From contig NZ_LZEU01000001.1 in NCBI RefSeq assembly GCF_014490745.1, positions 3,437,501-3,501,500 on the forward strand: 64,000 nucleotides of DNA, read 5' to 3'. Position numbers and translations under genes: made by a program. Every line of letters starts with the position of its first letter. Within the stretch, counting starts at the first letter, position 1. This document shows positions 1-7,966 of this stretch, in pieces. The DNA is from Pseudomonas alcaligenes. Lineage in GTDB: Bacteria > Pseudomonadota > Gammaproteobacteria > Pseudomonadales > Pseudomonadaceae. The notes under the pieces were generated by a model that saw nothing but the letters and a program-made list of their open reading frames with translations, searched no databases and was not told the origin of the DNA.

Positions 1-719
1 TCGAGGAAGGCGTTGATCATCGCCTCGCCGACAAAGGGCCGGCCGTGCTGCGGCACGATCATCGCCACATCCATCTCGCGCACCATCTGTGCCCAGAAGC
101 GGCAGGCCTTGTTGCTGGCCATGTAGCGGCGATGGAAGCCGGCCATGTTGGGGATGTGGTTGACGAAGTCGATCACCGGGCTGGCGTCGTCCACCAGCGA
201 GGCGCCCATGTCGCCGGAGAAGAGGATCTTGCTCACCGGGTCGTACAGCTGGAAGTTGCCCACCGAGTGGAGGAAGTGCGCCGGCACCGCCTTCAGCTGG
301 CACTGGCCGAGGGTGAAGCTCTGCCCGCGATCCGGCAGGGCGATGATGCGGTCGTAGGTGCAGATGCCGTGGCTCAGGGCCAGGTAGTTGGCGGTGAGGT
401 GCGGCAGAAAGCGCGCCCACAGCTTGGAGCAGATCACCCGCGCGCGGGTGTGCAGCAGCCACTTGTCCAGCGAGGCGATGATGTCCGGATCCTGGTGCGA
501 GGCGAAGATGTAGGTCAGCGCCTGTACCGGGATGTGCTTGGACAGCTCCAGCGACAGCGGCGTGTAGGTCAGGTCACCGCCCGGATCGAGCAGCAGGTAC
601 TGCTCGTGGTCGGTGATCAGGAACTGGTTGGATTGCACTCCCTCGCCGCTGACCAGGTCATCGAACATCAGGCATTGGTGGCTGCCGTTATCAAACAGCA
701 CGATGGGCTCGCGGCGCAT
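1..719 (-). CDS. Metallo-beta-lactamase / oxygen-binding diiron (ODP) fold protein, 3' end cut by window edge
   Basis: The gene starts at the ATG at 719 and runs off the left edge, leaving about 239 codons. The fold is that of the diiron oxygen-binding half of flavodiiron proteins. Visible metal-ligand candidates are H75-x-D77-x-D79 (sequence SHQDPD), a His pair at 148/151, D170 in FSGD and H225 in PQHG. Canonical flavodiiron proteins use H-x-E-x-D, so D77 replaces the usual Glu. No flavodoxin domain is visible in the part present, but the C-terminus is missing. Family members bind or reduce O2 or NO, or act as redox sensors; the substrate here is not shown. The calls of fold and start are firm; the activity is inference. 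Confidence 0.8.
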   Translation of the reverse strand, partial: MRREPIVLFDNGSHQCLMFDDLVSGEGVQSNQFLITDHEQYLLLDPGGDLTYTPLSLELSKHIPVQALTYIFASHQDPDIIASLDKWLLHTRARVICSKLWARFLPHLTANYLALSHGICTYDRIIALPDRGQSFTLGQCQLKAVPAHFLHSVGNFQLYDPVSKILFSGDMGASLVDDASPVIDFVNHIPNMAGFHRRYMASNKACRFWAQMVREMDVAMIVPQHGRPFVGEAMINAFL

Positions 720-818
720 GGAAACCTCACTGAAAAATCGCGAGGCGACCATAACCGCAGCCCGGCATGACCTCACTGACCTGGATCAAGCCACAGGGCT
801 AAATCCACCCATAGCGGC

Positions 819-1352
819 TCAAGTCTTGCGCAGCATGCTGGCCAGTACAGCGTCCCGGCGGATCAGGCCATGGAACAAGCCAGCAGCCAGATGCAGCAAA
901 ACGCAGGCGAACAGCCCGTAGGCCAGGTAGCCGTGCGCTGCACGCAGTAGCGCGTAAAGATCGGCATCGCGAGGGGCAATGGCCGGCACCACCCAGCCGC
1001 CCAGTACCAGCGGGTAACCACCCGCGCCCTGCATGGCCCAGCCAAGCAGCGGCAGGGCCAGCATCAGCAGGTACAGCAGCACATGGGACAGCTGCGCCAG
1101 GCGCTGCTGCCAAGCAGGCATATCCGCCGGCAAGGCCGGAATCGGCTGACGCAGGCGCACGACGATACGCAGTGCCAGCAACCCCAGCAGAACCAGGCCC
1201 AGCGGCTTGTGCAGGGCCACCAACTGCGACTGCCAGGGCGACAGGCTGCTGACCATGCCTACCCCGATGAACAGCATGGCCAGGATCAGCAGCGCCATCA
1301 GCCAGTGCAGCAGACGCGCCAGGGGACTGAACGAGGTAACGGCAGGCTTCAT
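819..1352 (-). CDS. Cytochrome b561 family membrane protein
   Basis: This 177-residue protein has four predicted membrane helices and the His residues expected of di-haem bacterial cytochrome b561: LLHW near residue 16, ALHK near 48, AAHGY and LLHLAAGLFHG near the end. Such proteins pass electrons from the quinol pool to periplasmic partners. The ATG at 1352 overlaps the stop of the upstream catalase-like gene by four bases (ATGA), so the two are probably translationally coupled. They form an operon read away from the ECF sigma gene. A role as electron donor or partner to the peroxidase is inferred from this pairing; the family call is strong. Confidence 0.9.
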   Translation of the reverse strand: MKPAVTSFSPLARLLHWLMALLILAMLFIGVGMVSSLSPWQSQLVALHKPLGLVLLGLLALRIVVRLRQPIPALPADMPAWQQRLAQLSHVLLYLLMLALPLLGWAMQGAGGYPLVLGGWVVPAIAPRDADLYALLRAAHGYLAYGLFACVLLHLAAGLFHGLIRRDAVLASMLRKT

Positions 1353-2407
1353 GGCTGGGCTCCAGAGTTGGCAGCAGGCGTCCCTTCCCGGGTACGTCGG
1401 CGGTAGGACTCGGCATAGGCGGCGGAACGCGCCAGCAGGATCGGATCGGCCGATGGCTGGATGCCCGTCGGCAAGACCAGCGGATCGAAATTCAGGCCAT
1501 GGCACTCGCCCTCCAGCTGCCCCTGGGCCTGCTCGATCACCAGGGTGCCGGCATCGATCTGGCGCCGGCTCGCCGGCCATTGCCGGGTCGCATCGTCCAC
1601 CGCATCGCCCGGCTCGGCCAGGGTCAGCAGCAAGTGCCAGCGCAGCGCTCCCGTCTCCAGCCGCGCCAACAGCTCATGCTGCAGGGCATCGGCATCGCTG
1701 GGCTGCTGCTCCAGCGCCACCGGCACCAGCTCCGGCACCATCGACCAGCGCACCGCCTGGCGGCGGCCATCGGCCTGCACCAGATAAAACGCGTTGATGC
1801 TGTTGAACGTGCTGCTGGCAAAACTGGTGCTCGGCTTGTAGCCCTGCGCCCACTGGCGAAACTCGGCACTCTGCGGGTGCGCGGCAAAGAACGCCTGCAG
1901 TCGTGCCGGGTCAGGCTTGCCGGTAGCCGGGTCGGGCCGCATGGCCTGCACCTGCTGGAAGAACTCCTCGGGCGTGCCTACCGCCAGTACCGGCGGCGTA
2001 TTCATCGCCGTGCGCCATTGCTGACCATCGGCCTGCTGGAACAGCAGCGCCATGCTGCGCACCGGCACACTGGTGTCGGCGGCATGCGGATTGCTGCCGC
2101 CAATCGACAGGCGACCACTGACCGGCACCCGCCCCGGCGCGAAGACCTGCGCCTGGGACAGACCGGCGACCGCGCCATTGCTGTCGAAATAACCCCGGAT
2201 GCACAGGCCTTTGGCGTGCACGCGGCGATAACCGGGATAGACCCCGGAATTGGCCTCGAAGGTATCGACGAAACGCTGTGGTGAAAGGCGCTGCGGATCG
2301 ATCCAGCCGCCGACATAGGCAAAGCTGCCCGCCAGCAGCCCCACGCTCAGGGCAATCAGCGACAAGCGCCCGAGCTGGCGCGGCCAGGATGTAGATGGTT
2401 CACTCAT
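1349..2407 (-). CDS. Catalase-related peroxidase (SrpA-like), membrane anchored
   Basis: This 352-residue haem protein belongs to the small catalase-related peroxidase group. A membrane anchor or uncleaved signal spans roughly residues 14-33, followed by the distal haem His in RRVHAKG (H64), the family's MNTPPV segment and a C-terminal A-x-x-Y-x-x-S-Y region expected to carry the proximal Tyr. The anchor places the enzyme on the periplasmic side, where it would use peroxide. The reading frame stays open upstream to 2740, but the ATG at 2407 gives a protein starting at the anchor, just downstream of an ECF-type promoter at 2451-2475. It is followed by cytochrome b561 with ATGA overlap. The family call is good; the physiological substrate is unknown. 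Confidence 0.88.
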   Translation of the reverse strand: MSEPSTSWPRQLGRLSLIALSVGLLAGSFAYVGGWIDPQRLSPQRFVDTFEANSGVYPGYRRVHAKGLCIRGYFDSNGAVAGLSQAQVFAPGRVPVSGRLSIGGSNPHAADTSVPVRSMALLFQQADGQQWRTAMNTPPVLAVGTPEEFFQQVQAMRPDPATGKPDPARLQAFFAAHPQSAEFRQWAQGYKPSTSFASSTFNSINAFYLVQADGRRQAVRWSMVPELVPVALEQQPSDADALQHELLARLETGALRWHLLLTLAEPGDAVDDATRQWPASRRQIDAGTLVIEQAQGQLEGECHGLNFDPLVLPTGIQPSADPILLARSAAYAESYRRRTREGTPAANSGAQP

Positions 2408-2450
2408 GAACAGGCTCCAGGGCCTTGCGGCCGGGTCAATGAGCCTGTGG

Positions 2451-2475
2451 GACGCAGCAGCCAGGGATTTATTCC
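2451..2475 (-). promoter_or_regulatory. ECF-type promoter for the catalase/cytochrome b561 operon
   Basis: On the minus strand there is GGAATA (2475-2470) followed after 15 bases by CGTC (2454-2451). This matches the GGAA(T/C)-N15/16-CGTC shape of ECF sigma promoters and lies 44 bases upstream of the catalase-like ATG. The same arrangement occurs on the plus strand ten bases away. Confidence 0.65.
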
Positions 2476-2484
2476 CAGGCCTGT

Positions 2485-2510
2485 GGAATAAACTTCGCGC
2501 CCCGGCGTCT
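2485..2510 (+). promoter_or_regulatory. ECF-type promoter for the sigma/anti-sigma operon (autoregulation)
   Basis: GGAATA at 2485-2490, a 15-base spacer, then CGTCT at 2506-2510, about 55 bases before the sigma factor ATG at 2565. Spacing and sequence match the divergent promoter at 2451-2475, which suggests that the same ECF sigma factor reads both. Confidence 0.65.
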
Positions 2511-2564
2511 CTCCCGGACAACCGCCTGCCTGCAGGCCCGCACCTGAGCCAGACCGAGAGCCCG

Positions 2565-3071
2565 ATGATCGACGATGCCGAACTGCGCGAACTGCTACCG
2601 CGCCTGCGCCGCTTCGCCCAGTGGCTGACCCGCGAACCGAGCAGCGCCGACGACCTGGTGCAGAGCACGCTGGAGCGCGCCCTGTCACGCTGGCGCAGCA
2701 AGCGCCCGGAAGGCGACCTGCGCGCCTGGCTGTTCAGCATCCTCTACCGCCAGTTTCTCGATGGCCAACGCCGGGCCAAACGCCATGCGCGCCTGCTCAG
2801 CCTGTTCGGCCGCGAAGAGGAGCCGCACAGCTCCTCGCTGGATGACATCGCCATCGCCCACTCGACCCTGGCCGCCTTCGCCCGGCTGCCGACCGAGCAG
2901 CGCGCCCTGCTGCTCCTGGTCAGCGTCGAAGGCCTGAGCTACCAGGAAGCCGCCAGCAGCCTGGAAATCCCCATCGGCACCGTGATGTCGCGCCTGTCAC
3001 GGGCACGCAAGGCCCTGCGTGCCCTGAGCGAAGGCGAAAGCCCCCTGCCCCCTCTGCGGAGACTCAAATGA
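2565..3071 (+). CDS. ECF-family RNA polymerase sigma factor
   Basis: This 168-residue protein has region 2 (residues about 5-75, with the SSADDLVQSTLERAL and LRAWLFSILYRQFLD motifs) and region 4 (about 100-150, LPTEQRALLLLVSVEGLSYQEAA and IPIGTVMSRLSRARKAL), and no region 3, as in ECF factors. The open frame starts earlier at 2406, but the ATG at 2565 begins the domain and lies downstream of the ECF-type promoter. It overlaps the anti-sigma start by four bases (ATGA). Together with the divergent catalase/b561 operon it forms an envelope oxidative-stress type divergon; the inducing signal is not evident. Confidence 0.92.
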   Translation: MIDDAELRELLPRLRRFAQWLTREPSSADDLVQSTLERALSRWRSKRPEGDLRAWLFSILYRQFLDGQRRAKRHARLLSLFGREEEPHSSSLDDIAIAHSTLAAFARLPTEQRALLLLVSVEGLSYQEAASSLEIPIGTVMSRLSRARKALRALSEGESPLPPLRRLK

Positions 3072-3820
3072 ACCCCTTCCAGCCCAGCGAAGACGACCTG
3101 CATGCCTACCTCGACGGCCGCCTCGACGCCGCCCAGCGGCAGGCCGTGGACAGCTACCTGGTGGCCAACCCGGAGGTGGCCGCGCAAGTGGCCGGCTGGC
3201 GCCGCGATGCGCAAAACCTGCGGGCTGCATTGGCCAACCTGCAACTGGCCGGGAACAACCCGCAGCTCGACCCCGCCGCCATCCGCCGCCGCCAGCGCGT
3301 TCGCCAGCAGCGCCGGCTGGCTACGGCCGCGGCGTTGCTGGTGGCCCTCGGCGTCGGTGGCATGGGTGGCTGGCAGGCGCGCAACCAGACACTGCTGGCG
3401 GCCAACCCACCGATGCAGGATGCCCTGGAGGCCCATCGTCTGTTCGCCCTCGACCAGGCCAGCAGCGTGGATGTGAAAGTCAGCGAGCCGGCAGCCCTGC
3501 AGAGCTGGCTGGATCAGCGCTTCAGTCATGCCTCGCGACTGCCCGATCTGAGCACCTATGGCCTGCACCCGGTCGGCGGACGCCTGCTGACCACCGAGCA
3601 GGGGCCAGCAGCACTGCTGCTGTTCGAGGACAATCAAGGGCAGCGCATCAGCCTGTACCTGCGCGCACCCGGCGCGCTGTATGCCGACATGCCGGCGGGC
3701 GAACGCCAGGATGGCGAGCTGCAGGCCCGCTACTGGTCACGCGAAGGCTACAACTACGCACTGGTCAGCCGCAGTAACGACCCTCGCAGCGCGCCCCTGC
3801 AGCAGGCCTTGCGCCTGTGA
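3068..3820 (+). CDS. Membrane-bound anti-sigma factor
   Basis: This 250-residue protein has a short cytoplasmic N-terminal anti-sigma segment (LHAYLDGRLD, residues 11-20), one membrane helix at about residues 84-103 preceded by an Arg-rich stretch, and a periplasmic C-terminal domain of about 145 residues. The Cys/His zinc motif of ZAS-type anti-sigma factors is absent, so sigma release probably depends on a different mechanism such as proteolysis or a conformational signal. The start codon overlaps the sigma stop, as is usual for sigma/anti-sigma pairs. The role is inferred from position and architecture. Confidence 0.85.
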   Translation: MNPFQPSEDDLHAYLDGRLDAAQRQAVDSYLVANPEVAAQVAGWRRDAQNLRAALANLQLAGNNPQLDPAAIRRRQRVRQQRRLATAAALLVALGVGGMGGWQARNQTLLAANPPMQDALEAHRLFALDQASSVDVKVSEPAALQSWLDQRFSHASRLPDLSTYGLHPVGGRLLTTEQGPAALLLFEDNQGQRISLYLRAPGALYADMPAGERQDGELQARYWSREGYNYALVSRSNDPRSAPLQQALRL

Positions 3821-3839
3821 TAAACGCCCTACAGCGACC

Positions 3840-4721
3840 TTACAGCTGCAAGACCGCATGCGCCTTTTCCAGGCGTTTCTCGCGGGCCGTGCGGGCGATC
3901 TCCAGCAGCTTGCCGTCGCGCTGCCACAGCGTCGCCCACTCGCTCGGGCCGGCGGCCATGGCGGCGTCGAGCTCCGCGCGCAGGGCAGCGAACTGGGCGA
4001 ACAGCCCGGCCAACAGCAGATGCGTGCTGGCACTGCTTGGGCACAGCCGCGCCAGCTCGGCGCAACCAGCGAGCAGGCCGAGCAGGCGCAGCTGCAGCCC
4101 CTGCGGCCAGCCGCTGTCCTGGCCCACGCCATACAGCCAGGCATTCAGGGCAGCGAGCACGTGCAGGTCTTCGAGGGTGCGGAAGGGCTTGGCGTAGGCA
4201 TCCCAGCCATCGCCGGGCAGACGCTCGCAGTGGGCATTGTCCAGATGCAGGCGACCGTGGCTGACATCCGGCATCAAGGGCAGCGCCGGTAAAGGTTCGA
4301 TGCGCACGCCCGGATCGCCATTGCGCACCACGCTCATCGCCAGTTGCGGTGCGGCACCGGCGGGCTCCACCCGCGCCACTACCAGCAGCCAGTCGGCCGC
4401 CTCGGCAGCGGTGACGAAATCCTTGCGCCCGGACAGGTGCAGGTCAGCGAGGCGCGTGCTCATGTCCGCCGGGCGGGTGCTGCGGTTCTCGGTCACGCAC
4501 AGCGCACCGAGCGTACGCGGCGCCGCCGGCCACAGCGCGCGCAGGGCGCCCTGGTAACCGGCCAGGAAAGCCAGCCCCGGAGTGGCGGCCAGGCGCCCGC
4601 CGAGCAGCGCCAGGGTGAACGGGCTGACCTCGCCAACCCGCTCCAGCAACGCGGCGTACCAGCTCTCCAGGTCGCTGGCCGGCAGGCGGTCACGGGTTTG
4701 CAGCAGGGTTTGCCAGGGCAT
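3840..4721 (-). CDS. Acyl-CoA dehydrogenase-like protein, short
   Basis: This 293-residue protein has the acyl-CoA dehydrogenase fold in outline: an N-terminal helical part, a middle beta segment with a flavin-type G-A-L-C-V-T-E stretch near residue 90, and a helical C-terminus. Typical family members have about 380 residues, so this one is short, and I could not place a catalytic Glu with confidence. The start was set at the ATG at 4721, which has a GAGGA ribosome site seven bases upstream; a longer frame reaches 4766. It is divergent from olsB and convergent with the anti-sigma gene. It may act on acyl-CoA near ornithine-lipid synthesis or be a divergent flavoprotein; the substrate is unknown. 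Confidence 0.7.
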   Translation of the reverse strand: MPWQTLLQTRDRLPASDLESWYAALLERVGEVSPFTLALLGGRLAATPGLAFLAGYQGALRALWPAAPRTLGALCVTENRSTRPADMSTRLADLHLSGRKDFVTAAEAADWLLVVARVEPAGAAPQLAMSVVRNGDPGVRIEPLPALPLMPDVSHGRLHLDNAHCERLPGDGWDAYAKPFRTLEDLHVLAALNAWLYGVGQDSGWPQGLQLRLLGLLAGCAELARLCPSSASTHLLLAGLFAQFAALRAELDAAMAAGPSEWATLWQRDGKLLEIARTAREKRLEKAHAVLQL

Positions 4722-5066
4722 TTGCAGATCCTCTTCTAAATGTACGGCCTCGCGAGCTAGCGCCAAGCAAGGCGAAGTCGGGCGAGGACGCGGAGTTTAC
4801 GAGGTGTAAATGAGCAGTACTCGCTTCGCTCGCCCTCCGGGTCGCGCTAAAGCGCATTAGCGGCAAGCCGCTCTCCGAGCCCGATTGACCAGCTAACGGC
4901 TGTTACTGCATTGCAACACAACATGGCCGATGCGCAGCAGGCCGGGGCTGTCACACAAGCATCACTCAACCTTCACGGAGGTGACACCGGGCCTTCCTAG
5001 TCTGAGCTTGCCCAACAACATCGACCGGCCGCAACCCATCGCAGGCTGGCTTATGGAGGCTAATCG
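4722..5066 (+). other. Intergenic region upstream of olsB with a candidate interspersed repeat
   Basis: No convincing gene lies in these 345 bases. The part from 4740 to about 4890 is rich in short inverted motifs, including TTTAC/GTAAA arms around GAGGT at 4796-4810. It resembles the interspersed intergenic sequences found in Pseudomonas genomes; this assignment is from appearance only. The 3' part should contain the olsB promoter. A GGAGG ribosome site at 5055-5059 fixes the olsB start at 5067. Confidence 0.45.
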
Positions 5067-5822
5067 ATGACTCAGATCGCCCGTGACCGCGACACCACTG
5101 CCGAACGCCGCTTGCAAGCCGAGCGCCTGATCGGTGCGCACGCCCTGCAGGAAGCCCAGGCGCTGCGCTTTGCCGTATTCAGCCGCGAGTTCGACGCCAA
5201 GCTCAAGGGCGCTGAACTGGGCCTGGATATGGATGACTACGACCTGCACTGCCAGCACATCGGCGTGCGCGATCTGAACAGCGGCCGCCTGGTCGCCACC
5301 ACCCGCCTGCTCGACCATCGCGCCGCCGCTAGCCTGGGGCGTTTCTACAGCGAGGAAGAGTTCAGCCTGCACGGCTTGGCCCATCTCGAAGGCCCGGTGC
5401 TGGAGATCGGTCGTACCTGCGTCGACCCGGCCTACCGTAACGGCGGCACCATCGCCGTGCTGTGGAGCGAACTGGCCGAGGTGCTCAATGAGGGCGGCTA
5501 CCGCTACCTGATGGGTTGCGCCAGCATCCCCATGCAGGATGGCGGCATCCAGGCCCAGGCGATCATGCAGCGCCTGCGTGAACGCTACCTGTGCACCGAA
5601 CACCTGCGCGCCGAACCCAAGCATCCGCTGCCGGCTCTGGATCTGCCGGGCAACGTCATCGCCGAGATGCCGCCGCTGCTCAAGGCCTACATGCGCCTGG
5701 GCGCCAAGGTGTGCGGCGAGCCGTGCTGGGATCAGGACTTCCAGGTGGCCGACGTGTTCATCCTGCTCAAGCGCGACGAGCTGTGCCCGCGCTACGCCCG
5801 CCACTTCAAGGCCGCCGTCTGA
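5067..5822 (+). CDS. olsB: L-ornithine N-alpha-acyltransferase OlsB
   Basis: This 251-residue GNAT-fold acyltransferase belongs to the OlsB/hemolysin-like family. It transfers a 3-hydroxyacyl group from acyl-ACP to the alpha-amino group of ornithine, giving lyso-ornithine lipid. Family segments include [13 protein letters not shown], the [11 protein letters not shown] strand, [14 protein letters not shown] near residue 130 and the C-terminal [20 protein letters not shown] block. The ATG at 5067 has a GGAGG site. An acyltransferase of the OlsA type follows 261 bases downstream, so the pair carries out both steps of phosphorus-free ornithine lipid synthesis. Family assignment is strong; activity was not tested here. 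Confidence 0.92.
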   Translation: MTQIARDRDTTAERRLQAERLIGAHALQEAQALRFAVFSREFDAKLKGAELGLDMDDYDLHCQHIGVRDLNSGRLVATTRLLDHRAAASLGRFYSEEEFSLHGLAHLEGPVLEIGRTCVDPAYRNGGTIAVLWSELAEVLNEGGYRYLMGCASIPMQDGGIQAQAIMQRLRERYLCTEHLRAEPKHPLPALDLPGNVIAEMPPLLKAYMRLGAKVCGEPCWDQDFQVADVFILLKRDELCPRYARHFKAAV

Positions 5823-5895
5823 AACCTGCCGCGGATCTGTTGCTCGTCGACCAGGTCGCGTTGCCGCGCAGTAACGCCGCCAACTGCCTGGCCGG

Positions 5896-6015
5896 CCCCT
5901 CACCCCGGCCCTTTCCCGGAGGAGAGGGAGTCAGTCCGTGGTGCGGGTCGGCTCGGTGCGCCAGGCGACTTCGATCAAGCCCCCTCTCCCTCTGGGAGAG
6001 GGCCGGGGTGAGGGG
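5896..6015. repeat. Paired inverted REP elements (REPIN-like) between olsB and olsA
   Basis: Two GC-rich REP copies lie in inverted orientation at 5896-5930 and 5980-6015, each built from a CCGG-GTGAGGG head and a self-complementary CTCTCCC/GGGAGAG stem. In this pair the GTGAGGGG ends point outward. The element fills most of the olsB-olsA gap. Such pairs are mobilised in trans by RAYT transposases, none of which is in this window. Related copies lie at 10450-10562. Confidence 0.85.
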
Positions 6016-6083
6016 AACGCAATGGCTGACAGCCCCTCGACAGACGCCAAACACACCCTAACGCCCAGCACCCGAGTGCCACG

Positions 6084-6857
6084 ATGAATAAACTTCGCCT
6101 CTATCTACGCCTCGCTCGTCTGGGCGCCGTGCTGCTGCTCGGCATGCTGCTGGCCAGCGGCGTGGCCCTGGCCGAGCGCCTGCGCCGTCACGACCTGATG
6201 GATCTGCGCCAGCGCCTGACCTGCTGGTATCTGCGTCACCTGAGTGGCGCCCTGCCCTTCACCGTCGAGGTGCAGGGCGAGCTGCCGCGCGAACCGATGC
6301 TGTGGGTCAGCAACCATGTGTCGTGGACTGACATCCCGCTGCTCGGCCAACTGCTGCCGCTGTCCTTCCTGTCCAAGGCCGAGGTGCGTACCTGGCCGCT
6401 GGCCGGCTGGCTGGCGCACAAGGCCGGCACCCTGTTTATCCGCCGTGGCTCGGGCGACAGCAACCTGCTGGCGCGCCTGCTGCATCGCCACCTCACCGCC
6501 GGCCGCCACCTGCTGATCTTCCCCGAAGGCACCACCACCGACGGCCAGCAGGTACGCACCTTCCACGGCCGCTTGCTGACCAGCGCCATCGAGGCCTACG
6601 TGCCGGTGCAACCAGTGGCGATCCGTTACCTGCGCAATGGCGAGACCGACGCCATCGCCCCCTTTATCGGTGATGACGACCTGCTCTCGCACCTGCTGCG
6701 CCTGTTCGCCGCGGAGCGCGGCACCGTACAAATCCAGCTGCTCGCGCCCATTCCCAGCCTCGGCCTGGAACGCAACGCTCTGGCCCGCCAGGCGCAGCGC
6801 TCGGTGCAGGTGGCGTTGTTTGGTGAGATCGAAGAGCGCGGGCGATGCGCCGCTTAA
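6084..6857 (+). CDS. olsA: Lyso-ornithine lipid O-acyltransferase OlsA (PlsC family)
   Basis: This 257-residue membrane-associated acyltransferase has an N-terminal hydrophobic helix at about residues 10-30. The PlsC signature NHVSWTD (NHx4D) near residue 77 and FPEGTTTDG near 148 provide the catalytic His/Asp and phosphate- or substrate-binding residues. It would O-acylate lyso-ornithine lipid made by OlsB. It is encoded in the same direction as olsB, separated by a REP pair that may affect read-through. A generic 1-acyl-glycerol-3-phosphate acyltransferase cannot be excluded from motifs alone, but adjacency to olsB supports OlsA. Confidence 0.87.
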   Translation: MNKLRLYLRLARLGAVLLLGMLLASGVALAERLRRHDLMDLRQRLTCWYLRHLSGALPFTVEVQGELPREPMLWVSNHVSWTDIPLLGQLLPLSFLSKAEVRTWPLAGWLAHKAGTLFIRRGSGDSNLLARLLHRHLTAGRHLLIFPEGTTTDGQQVRTFHGRLLTSAIEAYVPVQPVAIRYLRNGETDAIAPFIGDDDLLSHLLRLFAAERGTVQIQLLAPIPSLGLERNALARQAQRSVQVALFGEIEERGRCAA

Positions 6858-6895
6858 CCTGGAAAGCCTGAAACGCGCCAGTGGCTGAAGAACAT

Positions 6896-6925
6896 GGGGG
6901 ATGCGCCAATTGCCCGGCATCCCCC
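6896..6925 (+). terminator. GC-rich hairpin after olsA
   Basis: GGGGGATGC (6896-6904) pairs with GCATCCCCC (6917-6925) around a 12-base loop. It lies between the convergent olsA and Gly/His-rich genes. There is no clear U-tract, so it may be a weak or bidirectional terminator. Confidence 0.5.
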
Positions 6926-6969
6926 TCAGCACTTACACAAGCAGCGCAGATCGCCACATAAGCGCCTGG

Positions 6970-7296
6970 CTAGTCATGCGTTGGATCATCGGCATGCTCG
7001 CCGTTGTCATCGTCCGCATCGTGGCTGGGATCACCGGCATGTTCACCGTGGTCATCACCGGCATCGTGGCCAGCACCATCATCGCCGCCGCCACCATGGC
7101 CACTACCGTCATGCCCTCCTCCGTCGTGACCACCACTGCTTCCGCCACCATGGCCACCGCCGTCGTGCCCGCCGCCGCTGCCCTCACTCGCAAACGCACC
7201 GGCAGCCGGCACATTACTCGCTGGCAAGAGCGGCACAACTGCATAGATTGCCAACAGCGCAACCAGCATCAACTTGCTTCTAAATAGGCTCATCAT
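6970..7296 (-). CDS. Secreted Gly/His/Asp-rich low-complexity protein, function unknown
   Basis: The 108-residue product has a clear signal peptide: a basic start, then a hydrophobic stretch to about residue 22 and a small-residue region. The rest is almost entirely Gly, His and Asp in GGHDGGGH-like runs, with about 11 His and 16 Asp. The tail becomes acidic (GEHADDPTHD). The ATG at 7296 follows an AGGAG ribosome site; a TTG one codon earlier is less likely. Dense His/Asp suggests periplasmic or surface metal binding or buffering, but this is inference from composition. I do not recognise a named family. It lies alone, convergent with olsA. Confidence 0.7.
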   Translation of the reverse strand: MMSLFRSKLMLVALLAIYAVVPLLPASNVPAAGAFASEGSGGGHDGGGHGGGSSGGHDGGGHDGSGHGGGGDDGAGHDAGDDHGEHAGDPSHDADDDNGEHADDPTHD

Positions 7297-7375
7297 CAAG
7301 GCTCCTGCTGCGACAAGGAGAACCCTCTGAGCCTAGCCCAGTCGATGGTCAGCAATTGGCCGGACGATCAGTGGT

Positions 7376-7966
7376 TCACCCTGACACAGCGGAGCCATAA
7401 GCCCCACGCGTGAATTCCTGCAGTTGCGGGTAGAACGCCCGAAAATCCTCAGTCAGCGGCTCGTACAAAGTCTCCAGCTCAGCCATCGCCCCCTCCAGCA
7501 TCTGCGGCCGTGACAGGCGCCGGCTCATGCCCCACAGCACCTGCTCCAGCACAGCGAAATCGCGGTAGCTGCCCAGCCAGTCCTGCGCCGCCATGCGCGG
7601 GGCGATGGCGGCCAGGCGCTCGGGCAGCTGAGCCTCGGCGCCCAGCACGGCGTAGACCCGCGCAGTGAACTGCGGCAGCGGCTCCTCCGCATAATCGTGC
7701 CAGTGCCGCGCCAGGCAGTGATCGAAGAACAGGTCGAGCAGAATCCCCGAGGTACGCCGCCGCTCGACAGGAAAGCGCGCCCGCGCCTGCTCGATCAGCG
7801 GGTGGCGATCAGTGAACGCATCGATGCGCCGGTGCAGGCGGATGGCCGCCTCGATCTCGGCCGGAAAGCGCCCCTCCAGACGGCCTTTGACGAAGTCGCC
7901 ATACAGGCTGCCGAGCAGCTGCGCCGGCGCGTCGCCGCCCAGGTGCAGGTGTGCCAGGTAATTCAT
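7376..7966 (-). CDS. acpH: ACP phosphodiesterase AcpH
   Basis: This 196-residue protein starts with MNYLAHLHLGG, the characteristic beginning of AcpH, and has the family's GSLYGDFVKGRL, HRRIDAFTDRHP and LLDLFFDHCLARHW segments, which carry the HD-like metal ligands. AcpH hydrolyses the phosphopantetheine arm from acyl carrier protein, returning holo-ACP to apo-ACP. Length matches the family. The start overlaps the end of the upstream AraC regulator gene by four bases, so the two are probably co-transcribed. Confidence 0.9.
   Translation of the reverse strand: MNYLAHLHLGGDAPAQLLGSLYGDFVKGRLEGRFPAEIEAAIRLHRRIDAFTDRHPLIEQARARFPVERRRTSGILLDLFFDHCLARHWHDYAEEPLPQFTARVYAVLGAEAQLPERLAAIAPRMAAQDWLGSYRDFAVLEQVLWGMSRRLSRPQMLEGAMAELETLYEPLTEDFRAFYPQLQEFTRGAYGSAVSG

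Noticed and set aside
45..770. Plus-strand open frame at the left end
   Set aside because: It is the reverse of the metallo-beta-lactamase/ODP gene that starts at 719 on the minus strand and has conserved metal ligands.
6985..7190. Tandem DNA repeat or CRISPR-like pattern
   Set aside because: The periodicity comes from Gly/His/Asp codons in the secreted low-complexity protein; there are no conserved repeats with unique spacers.
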